Source: Aurelia coerulea
Lineage: Eukaryota > Cnidaria > Scyphozoa > Semaeostomeae > Ulmaridae
Assembly: GCA_039566865.1 (NCBI GenBank)
Contig: CM076957.1
Location: 11,045,896-11,109,895 of the forward strand
Direction: 5' to 3'
Length of the DNA: 64,000 nt
Position 1 is the first letter of the stretch; each line of letters opens with the position of its first letter. The notes below the pieces were generated by a model. It did no database searches. It had not been told where the DNA came from and saw nothing but the letters and a program-made list of their open reading frames with translations. Both the position numbers and the translations under genes were made by a program. This document shows, piece after piece, positions 57,020-64,000 of the stretch.

Positions 57020-57165
57020 GATCAAGTTTGGTACAGTCTTTGAAAATAAACAAGTGTGTTGTCATCAGCATAATTATATAGCGTTGCGTGCTTTAGAAAT
57101 AAAAAAAGGTCATTTATGTATACGTTAAACAAAATGGGACCAAGAACAGAGCCTTAAGGTACTCT
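57020..57165 (-). pseudogene. LINE reverse transcriptase fragment
   Basis: RVP*GSVLGPILFNVYINDL, then YNYADDNTLVYFQ. There is one stop in GVPQGS. It is close to the family B sequence at 19710-20330 (YNYADDNTLAYFS). Confidence 0.8.
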
Positions 57166-57169
57166 TAAA

Positions 57170-57590
57170 ACGAACTGTCTGTTTGCGACAGCCAGGTCTA
57201 TAACACGGACCTCGTGAACCTTCCCGAGAAACAGGACTTTCCGGTCCGCGAAATTTGGTCGAATTTTGCTATTGGCCGAAATTCTAACACGAGGATCTGT
57301 ATCTCGCGAACTTTTTACTAGGTCCGCGAAATCAAGGTCCGCGTTTTAGAATTTTGCTATAGGCCGAAATTCTAAAGCACGGACCTTTATCTCAAGGAAC
57401 TTTCTAGCAAACTTTGAAACTTAGCATTTTAATCAAAATCTCATTGAAAATCTAATCATTAGAACAAGAAATAGGATCTTGAGAACCATCACCAGTAGAT
57501 ATCTTTCCCTCGAAGTTTATACTGCAGTTTTAGGCCCAGTATTTACCAACGGTACATGACATGTTTCGATCAACGGTTGTCGCAGGATAA
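57170..57590. repeat. Two-copy direct repeat with GGTCCGCGAAAT
   Basis: GGTCCGCGAAAT and GAATTTTGCTAT(T/A)GGCCGAAATT occur at 57251-57292 and again at 57331-57373. The spacing is about 80-97 bp. Origin unknown. Confidence 0.65.
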
Positions 57591-57599
57591 TCTAGATTA

Positions 57600-58256
57600 C
57601 CTAAATTTTTGTCAGTAATTTGTCGTGAATTCCAATCCCCTTGAGGACTTCCTGGTCCACCCACTCCTGTGTTTCCTTTCTGATACGAATCTCCTTCACG
57701 GGGGCAATTTCATCAATGGTATTTGTGACAAATTCAACAAAATGGGAATAGGGAATAATATTATAAAAATCAATATAAATAAAAAAGACTAAAAGTTCTG
57801 ATGCTGCTACGCTGCCAACCCTTTCCTTTAAAGGGGCTGGGTCACGTAAAGTAAACAAACTTCTTTCGAAACGGCGATTTTGCAGTTTTTTTGACAGGCC
57901 ATATCACACAGATTTTCCACTATTTTTCTCAAAATGAAAGTGCTAGTTTGAAGATGAACTCTTGAACTTCAGAGAGAAACAAACGAAACAACCATATCTT
58001 GTAAGATTGAAAAGATATTGATGGATTTTTAGAAGTAACTTTATCGTGGATTCACCCCATCCACCAAAATCTGTGCAGAACACAATGGGCGTGTGCCGGC
58101 GCGTGCCGGCGCGTGCGGGTAACAATATAGATTATAAAGATAACAAATTTGTTTACGGTTACGTGACCCAGCCCCTTTAAATCCACTGAAAGCTTTAGAA
58201 GCTTATTCACAATTTCTTCAGGTTGATCCTTTCTCAGGTTATCTGTGCGACACATA
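57600..58256 (-). pseudogene. LINE linker fragment split by a MITE
   Basis: 58256-58177 reads NLRKDQPEEIVNKLLKLSVD, then LK. After the MITE, 57831-57601 continues ERVGSVAASELLV, FVTNTIDEIAPVKEIRIRKE and EWVDQEVLKG. This is the segment between endonuclease and reverse transcriptase in anthozoan LINEs. Removing the MITE restores one frame. Confidence 0.78.
57832..58176. mobile_element. TTAA-flanked MITE (345 bp)
   Basis: The ends AGGGGCTGGGTCACGTAA and its complement are flanked by TTAA at 57828-57831 and 58177-58180. The surrounding LINE sequence gives the pre-insertion site. piggyBac or Kolobok type. CGGCGCGTGC is repeated at 58098-58117. No coding sequence. Confidence 0.85.
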
Positions 58257-58479
58257 ATGATAACTAGAGCTATCTGGTTTCATGTCAAGTGTAGGTTCAC
58301 AATAAACCTTCATGTCTTCAATGCCCAGGGGGAGGGGTACTTGACTTAAATCTGCATGGGGGTGTGCCAACAAAAAAAACGTTTTTACCCTGCTCCAGCA
58401 TTTTTCGCTCAAAATGATAACCTCTTCTAGAAAAAAATTGGTGAAAAGTATACTCCAAAACATCCCGTACCAAAAAAGC

Positions 58480-58765
58480 TGGGGAGATGCAAAGCTAGGA
58501 TTTCCTAGGATTTTCCCAGTTTCCCTAGCTTTTTCATCAAAACGAATTTCAAGCTGGGAATTCTGTTTCCGAAGCTGGGAATCAGTACCTAAAGAGCTAG
58601 GAAAGCTGGGAAATGTTCCCAAAAATTCCATTATATTCCACTATTTCCCAGCTTTCCTAGGAATTTGCTCTTTTCCCCACCTTTTTTTACCCAAGAAATC
58701 CTGGAAGCTAGGGAATTTTGCCCAGAAAATACCCAGAAAAATCCTAGGAATTATTTCCCAGTTTT
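58480..58765. repeat. AGCTGGGAA / TTCCCAGCT / TCCTAGGA-rich segment
   Basis: AGCTGGGAA (58478-like, 58552, 58573, 58604) and the opposite orientation TTTCCCAGCTTTCCTAGGAA (58646), TTTCCCAGTTTT (58754) and TCCTAGGATT (58743) alternate. It is a loose inverted-repeat structure of unknown origin. Confidence 0.6.
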
Positions 58766-59061
58766 TTAGCATGGGATGAAATTTGACCGAAAAAGGGCCC
58801 GATCTAACAGAACATTCCCTTTTGACATGTTTTGACAACCTGCTCTCGAAAAATTGCCTCATTTTGATACCCTGTGCCGGAAAAAATTGGTGAAAATGAT
58901 ACCCTTAAAAACAGCACATGCCCGTCGGACAAATATACGAAGTACCCCCTCTCCCGGACTTCAATGGTGGCTCCTGTGATTTCTTTTTACATCAGACATG
59001 TATTCTGGTACTTCCAGATCTTGTTTTCTTATACCTTGCATCACCAGTTCAGTTCATATAT

Positions 59062-59220
59062 CAGGCCCGTAGGAAGCGGGGAGGGGCAGGGGGGGCTCAA
59101 GCCCCCCTAATAATTTTTTAAAACAATGGTGCTACATCACATGACTTAATTAGATGTATTGTTCTCTATTGTTTTAAGAACAATTGCCCCCCCAATCCGA
59201 AGCTTCTTCCTACGGCCCTG
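59062..59220. mobile_element. hAT MITE with exact 8-bp target duplication (159 bp)
   Basis: CAGGCCCGTAGGAAGC and, inward from the right, CAGGGCCGTAGGAAGAAGC are inverted repeats. TCATATAT flanks both sides (59054-59061 and 59221-59228). The inside has G and C runs. hAT superfamily by termini and duplication length; non-autonomous. Confidence 0.92.
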
Positions 59221-59339
59221 TCATATATATTAATAATTCCACTACACACAATTTAATAATAACCAACAAAACTACAAGGAAATAAGACAATGTGCAAAAG
59301 AGCCCAATACAATGATACAATATAAAAATACAAAAATAA

Positions 59340-59430
59340 GGAAAAATTGTATGCAGGGAATTACTTAAAGGAGGACCTCTCTCAATAGGTAAACTAATCG
59401 AGGAGAAAGCCCCCCCCCCCCCTATTTTGA
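59340..59430. repeat. Dispersed repeat with C run (mate of 11105-11240)
   Basis: CAGGGAATTACTT, CTCTCAATAGGTAAACTAAT and the C run at 59409-59422 are the reverse complement of 11111-11180. Confidence 0.65.
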
Positions 59431-59649
59431 ATAATTTCAAGTGAATTTGGTAGGATTTGTATAATAGGACAATTCCAGCTAAATCCAGCAGGCAACCACC
59501 GGTCACAATCCAAATCCCCCATACAAGGAATCTGAAAGATACGACCTGACAGGCACAAGCCAGGGCCAGCTGAAACTGCCCAATTTCAAGAAACACACGT
59601 GTTGCTTTTCAGAGAATAAAATAGGAATTGTGCAAGTAACAAAAATAGC

Positions 59650-59970
59650 TTAGAATCATTGACTGATCTTGTTCAATAAGTAAATTTTCAGTTGCTTTTT
59701 GAATGATATTTTCAATGATGCATTCCAGAGTTCCATGGGTAATGAATTCCAAAACTTAGTACCAAGATATTGAATTGACCTTAGACCATAATGAAGACTG
59801 TTTTTTCGAAATAAAAATAGATCACCTTGACTAGCTTGTCTTGTGGAATATTGATGAACAGATGAACTGAGCAAGAAGAAATTATGAAAGCAACTACAGT
59901 AGGAGTCATAAACAAAAGTTAAGAGTCTGAGCTCAAAAATCTCAGAATCTTTGAAGATTGGAAGAGAATG
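59650..59970 (-). pseudogene. LINE C-terminus
   Basis: DSEIFELRLLTFVYDSYCSC, SSVHQYSTRQASQGDLFLFR and NSLHYGLRSIQYLGTKFWNS, followed by LKISFKKQLKIYLL. Typical end of a CR1-like ORF2. The frame is open for at least 72 codons. Confidence 0.8.
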
Positions 59971-60625
59971 AGACGACCATGGAATCTCCCAGTATATTAA
60001 CTGTAATTAACTGCAATTAACAGTAATTAACTGTCAGTTTTTCAAAAAAACCATAAATTGTTCATTTGCTTTTCATGTAGTTATTCTGTGAAGCCGCATG
60101 AACTCTTCCTTTCTTGTTCTGTCCATAACCACCACTCCTTGGTTTTCAAATTTCTTGGTTAGTTATAGCTGTGTTGCCCTGACACGTTTTTGTTTTAATA
60201 TGCTCTTGTTGAAATTTTTGCAAGACTGTTTTCATATACTGTATCTTCTTTAAAATCCATTTTCTGTGAGGCATGCAAACCTATTTGCTGATATGTATGT
60301 ATTTGCCACAAATAATTAAAAGATCTACAATAGTTTGTAGATCTTTTAATGATAGCTAAAAATAGATACAAAATTACAATTTTTATACAAATTAAATAAA
60401 TACCTATAAAAAACCCCTAATGGTAGTGGCAGGGATAGCATTAAAAGGTTGAATTGACCTTATTTCAGTAATGGTCCCCTCAGAGGTTGTTTCTTAAAAA
60501 AAGATTCAGTGCTTTTTTAAGAAATGGGTCCAAATATGGGTGTATGAGAGCATACGAGGTGTCAGTAGTACACATAATATATGCATCATCTTCCTCTCTC
60601 TGTACATTTTGGAAAAAATTTTCCT
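59971..60625. other. Mostly unassigned DNA with one perfect hairpin
   Basis: A perfect 16-bp stem lies at 60315-60330/60335-60350 (ATTAAAAGATCTACAA, loop TAGT, and its complement). 60390-60480 matches the repeat in the dehydrogenase intron 2. No gene is recognised. Confidence 0.5.
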
Positions 60626-60630
60626 CAACC

Positions 60631-61351
60631 CTATTTTAACCGGGGGGGGGGCTGTTTTTCTCCCCCTATCAGATTTTTTTTAATAGCTCCCAAACGATGC
60701 TACCTACAATGCTGAAACTCCTTGACTTTTCCTAAAATTTAGTTGGCAATCAGAAAATAGAAATTTTAACACCTATTGTTTGACCACATAACCACCACAT
60801 GCCCATATTTGGAGAGTGGTCACAAAGAAATTCTTTAAAACAGCTCTAATTTCTTCCATTGTTACTAAATCTCAATAACATATATACCATTCGATTTGTC
60901 TCGATGAGTACTTTCATTTGATCAATAATCTATTTATATTTGCTGACATCAGCAGTTTATTATTTCTATGACATCATCAATCTTTATGACATCATATTCC
61001 TAATGAATGAGTAATTTTTTCATGCAAAACTGACAGAAGTACCTCAAATATCGATGAAAGTACTTGATTTCACCAATAATATGCAAAATTAATGGTTTTA
61101 AATCATAATTATTGAGCTAACAATTTTGCATTGAATCAAATTTTCATTATTTAATTAGTTAATTTATTAGAAACCAAAAATATCCGTATGAAATCACATG
61201 AAACTACAAATTTATGGTGTCAAGCAGGTATTTGGATGGTTTTTTGCCAATTTTATCTAGCTATTTGCTAATAATGGGCCCTTTTCTGCAAATAGCTTGA
61301 TTTTCTCAAAATTTGCATTGTTTTTGGTTGCCTAGCAACCAATCACGTGAC

Positions 61352-61384
<33 letters not shown>

Positions 61385-61640
61385 GAATTTATTACAGTGT
61401 CTATGTATTTAGCATACTGTGCTAATTGGGGACACTATTTATTACTACAATGAAATTAAAACACTAAAATAAGACACTATTGATTGATTGATTGATTGAT
61501 TTTTAGATTATCCTTTGTTCAATAATGACACAGGGCAAGTTTCATTATCATAGCTGTTATACTTGCGGAGAAAAACTGGGGGGCGAAAAACGCCCCCACC
61601 CCTGGTAGAAAATCACTTTTTTTTACCCGGTTAAAATAGG
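60631..61640. mobile_element. TTAA-type MITE, about 1.0 kb
   Basis: CCCTATTTTAACCGGG on the left and CCCGGTTAAAATAGGG on the right are exact inverted termini. The right flank is TTAA (61641-61645 region); the left is TCAA, a likely mutated TTAA. (TTA)n at 61347-61384 and (TTGA)n at 61480-61500 lie inside. G and C runs sit next to both ends. No transposase. piggyBac-like by termini. Confidence 0.75.
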
Positions 61641-61736
61641 GTTAATCTTATGTTTGAATGGTTTGGGTACTTGCACATTTTAACGATAAATTTGATACTA
61701 AAATTTTCGACGAATGGAGAAAAATGGAAAAATTGA

Positions 61737-61808
61737 GGTGAGACCGAGATTTGAACTCGGGGCCTTCTGCTTTCATGACAGACGCTCTACCAGTTGAGCT
61801 ATCTCACC
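61737..61808 (-). tRNA. tRNA-like gene, copy 1 (class I body, anticodon position TGA)
   Basis: 72 nt. The acceptor stem GGTGAGA/TCTCACC is perfect, the D arm is GCTC-AACTGGTA-GAGC and the T arm CCGAG-TTCAAAT-CTCGG. The internal promoters fit the A box (TAGCTCAACTGG) and B box (GAGTTCAAATC), and TTTTT follows within a few bases as a Pol III stop. The anticodon arm TCTGT-CATGAAA-GCAGA puts TGA at 34-36 but A rather than U at 33. The variable loop is short, unlike a real Ser tRNA. Decoding is doubtful; it is better seen as a transcribable tRNA-like or SINE-type unit. Confidence 0.75.
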
Positions 61809-62066
61809 ATGCGAATACGTGTACGCACGGATCATAGATATCCATACTGGTGTGGTGACGTAATCTCTGTTATGTCTGGCCTGCGTGACTAAGTGATGTC
61901 CAAACGCAGGTTGGCGCGCTGCCTTCGACTTGACCAGAAATCACAACACCTTAACACCCCAATTTTTCCTCTCCATTGTCTTTACATATGGTTTGGGTAC
62001 TTGCACATTTTAACGATAAATTTGATACTAAAATTTTCGACGAATGGAGAAAAATGGAAAAATTGA

Positions 62067-62138
62067 GGTGAGACCGAGATTTGAACTCGGGGCCTTCTGC
62101 TTTCATGACAGACGCTCTACCAGTTGAGCTATCTCACC
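62067..62138 (-). tRNA. tRNA-like gene, copy 2
   Basis: Identical in sequence to copy 1, exactly 330 bp further on, with the same downstream T run. Same doubts about its anticodon loop. Confidence 0.75.
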
Positions 62139-62388
62139 ATGCGAATACGTGTACGCACGGATCATAGATATCCATACTGGTGTGGTGACGTAATCTCTGT
62201 TATGTCTGGCCTGCGTGACTAAGTGATGTCCAAACGCAGGTTGGCGCGCTGCCTTCGACTTGACCAGAAATCACAACACCTTAACACCCCAATTTTTCCT
62301 CTCCATTGTCTTTACATATGGTTTGGGTACTTGCACATTTTAACGATAAATTTGATACTAAAATTTTCGACGAATGGAGAAAAATTGA

Positions 62389-62460
62389 GGTGAGACCGAG
62401 ATTTGAACTCGGGGCCTTCTGCTTTCATGACAGACGCTCTACCAGTTGAGCTATCTCACC
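62389..62460 (-). tRNA. tRNA-like gene, copy 3
   Basis: The 72-nt body is the same. The downstream spacer has lost eight bases, so only AATTTTTC remains as terminator. The upstream DNA is replaced by the start of the inverted copy directly after the 5' end, so its 5' flank differs from copies 1 and 2. Confidence 0.75.
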
Positions 62461-62604
62461 AAGGTGTTGTGATTTCTGGTCAAGTCGAAGGCAGCGCGCC
62501 AACCTGCGTTTGGACATCACTTAGTCACGCAGGCCAGACATAACAGAGATTACGTCACCACACCAGTATGGATATCTATGATCCGTGCGTACACGTATTC
62601 GCAT

Positions 62605-62676
62605 GGTGAGATAGCTCAACTGGTAGAGCGTCTGTCATGAAAGCAGAAGGCCCCGAGTTCAAATCTCGGTCTCACC
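62605..62676 (+). tRNA. tRNA-like gene, copy 4, inverted
   Basis: Same 72-nt sequence on the plus strand, with the same 5' flank as copies 1 and 2 (CGTACACGTATTCGCAT). Its 3' end overlaps the stop codon of the LINE frame on the opposite strand. Confidence 0.75.
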
Positions 62677-62908
62677 TCAATTTTTCCATTTTTCTCCATT
62701 CGTCGAAAATTTTAGTATCAAATTTATGTTTGAATGTGTTAATATTGGTTGCGGATATTAAATCAGATACTAGACTATTCCATATTGTTGGCCCTTGGTA
62801 AAATAGACAGTTTTCGCCTCTGTTACTTTTACGAAATGGGATGTTTAATTTAAACTTAAGACCTGAAATAACAGAAGACGGAAATTTTTGTTCTCTCAGA
62901 TTTCTCAT
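62677..62908 (-). pseudogene. LINE C-terminus converging on tRNA copy 4
   Basis: The minus strand reads MRNLREQKFPSSVISGLKFK, SNRGENCLFYQGPTIWNSLV and SATNINTFKHKF. It then continues as KIFDEWRKMEKLR, and the TGA falls in the tRNA 3' end. The genuine LINE end probably stops near TFKHK; the last ~17 codons are the array's own spacer, since they occur in every array unit. Confidence 0.75.
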
Positions 62909-62909
62909 T

Positions 62910-63185
62910 TTTTATTTCAAACACAGGTGATAATCATAGGGCTCTTAAGTGTCAATTTCATCCAAATCTTGCATTCAGAAAGTTTTCAGAAATCCTTTAA
63001 TATTAGGGCAACTTTTTGAGGCACACATTAGTAAATGCATCTCCATGGGCTCTTTAGGAGGCCAAGGGTCATAGGACAATGACATCTGATGATGGACACA
63101 CAACTTCTGACCCTTCTTCTTGGCATAACCAATTTTTTTTTAATTTTTCTGTTGAACTTGGGACAGAAAATGTAATAATATAACA
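62910..63185. other. Unassigned DNA
   Basis: No supported feature. Confidence 0.4.
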
Positions 63186-63189
63186 TACA

Positions 63190-63283
63190 TAACATAGAAT
63201 AGAATAGAATAGCATAGAATAGCATAGCATAGCATAGCATAGCATAGCATAGCATAGCATAGTATAGCATAGCATAGCATAAC
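63190..63283. repeat. Pentanucleotide microsatellite (AGCAT/AGAAT)n
   Basis: About 18 copies: AGAAT repeats at the left (63195-63225) change into AGCAT repeats. Open frames on the minus strand here are artefacts of the repeat. Confidence 0.95.
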
Positions 63284-63479
63284 GTAACTAGATTCTGTTC
63301 GAGGCTAAAAGCCTTTTACAGTTCAATTTTATACTTGTCGTTTTCCTAATGTATAGTCTCATTGTAACACAGATTTAGGGATCGGCTAAAAGGGTAAACA
63401 TTTGAATACAAGGGCAATTGTTACAAATTGCAGTCTTGGCATGAGACTGTTTGTTGGAAACAGCCCTTACTTTGCACTA

Positions 63480-63881
63480 CAGTAAAAACCCGCACATAAG
63501 AACCTTCATTTATTAAGAACCTACAGCCTGAAATCATATATTTTGTACCCAATGGATAAGAACCATTTCAGCCTGATATCATAACCAGGTTCTTAATAAA
63601 GGGTTTCATTCATTCATTGGGAAATAAATGCAATCTGTTTGCCAATCGACCTCTTCGTGAACTCCAAAACATTACTTGCAGAACTGTGATAGGCAGGGCC
63701 TGCAGGGGTAAGCTTGGATTGAAATGGATAGGGCCAAGAGTGTAAAGTTTGGCTACAATTTAGATTCACATATTTCCCTTTGTTAAGAACCTAAACCCTG
63801 ATTACTGGATGCCCCACATTGCATAAGAACCTAATCAGGCTGAGTTCAAAATCCTAGGTTCTTATGTGCGGGTTTTTACTG
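63480..63881. mobile_element. pogo/mariner-like MITE (402 bp)
   Basis: The ends CAGTAAAAACCCGCACATAA and its exact complement are flanked by TA (63478-63479, 63882-63883). CAGTAAAACC-type termini with TA duplication are typical of pogo/Tigger elements. AAGAACCT motifs recur inside (63500, 63517, 63785, 63824). No coding sequence. Confidence 0.9.
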
Positions 63882-63883
63882 TA

Positions 63884-64000
63884 CTTGCTATTGAAACAGG
63901 CAGAGCAGCTGCAAGAAGAGGCCATTTGCTAATTTTCAGAGAAAACACCTTTTACAAAGGTCGATCGAGCGGGGCTTTGCAGTATCGCACACCTAGGCCT
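63884..64000. other. Unassigned window end
   Basis: No supported feature. Confidence 0.3.

Larger units (their letters stand above)
61661..62676. repeat. 330-bp tRNA-like tandem array with an inverted copy
   Basis: Copies start at 61661, 61991 and 62321 (exact 330-bp period between the first three). The third is cut at the end of its tRNA and joined at 62460/62461 to an inverted copy that runs to the fourth tRNA. Flanking the array is a 13-bp direct repeat, TTATGTTTGAATG (61648-61660 and 62724-62736). Confidence 0.88.

Noticed and set aside
61737..61808. Functional tRNA-Ser(UGA)
   Set aside because: U33 is missing and the variable loop is short, whereas tRNA-Ser needs a long variable arm. 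Only a tRNA-like gene is claimed.
63028..63275. Cys/Tyr/Met-rich proteins on the minus strand
   Set aside because: They are read from the AGCAT pentanucleotide microsatellite.

Overview
The window looks like a stretch of an animal nuclear genome, most likely a cnidarian and probably an anthozoan. It is AT-rich and intron-bearing. It is packed with non-LTR retrotransposon remnants, Penelope-like elements carrying a GIY-YIG domain, and very many inverted-repeat (foldback or MITE-type) DNA elements. There is no operon, ribosome-binding-site or close-packed gene structure. The taxonomic call is inference from the LINE and Penelope protein types; no marker gene is present.

The only convincing host gene is a zinc-dependent medium-chain dehydrogenase (polyol/threonine dehydrogenase type) on the minus strand. 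Three coding exons (42812-43050, 15970-16250, 15036-15562) join in phase to 348 codons plus stop. The intron between the first two coding exons is 26,561 bp and holds most of the mobile DNA described here.

Layout: 1-2.6 kb, three tandem ~1 kb repeat units containing hAT-like MITEs. 3.4-3.9 kb, minisatellites. 4.3-7.7 kb, a ~250-bp satellite split by a TTAA-flanked foldback element. 7.7-10.6 kb, LINE and Penelope remnants. 11.8-13.5 kb, a foldback element with 9-bp target duplication, with a second copy at 45.2-46.9 kb. 14.5-16.3 kb, MITE and the two 3' exons. 16.3-42.8 kb, the giant intron: LINEs 17.8-22.8, a 2.1-kb palindrome 22.8-24.9, a second TTAA foldback ~26-26.9, Penelope 27.2-28.5, a 5.4-kb element with long tandem-repeat-built inverted termini 28.7-34.1, tandem repeats 34.9-35.6, and a nested foldback 37.6-40.8. 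43.5-47.6 kb, a LINE, a foldback and a LINE. 47.6-54.8 kb, a triplicated ~3-kb locus with T/G-rich DNA, TTGGC-N5-GCCAA palindrome arrays and GC-rich hairpin clusters. 54.8-55.7 kb, a 111-bp CCAAT-rich tandem array. 55.8-60.0 kb, LINE pieces with a TTAA MITE and a hAT MITE. 60.6-61.6 kb, a TTAA-type MITE. 61.6-62.7 kb, a four-copy tRNA-like array with one inverted copy. 63.2 kb, a microsatellite. 63.5-63.9 kb, a pogo/mariner-like MITE.

The genes do not work as a pathway. The window is one host dehydrogenase gene invaded by many transposon families, most of them dead or non-autonomous. The best leads for undescribed biology are the 47.6-54.8 kb locus, the tRNA-like array, the GC hairpin cluster at 51.3 kb and the 28.7-34.1 kb long-TIR element.
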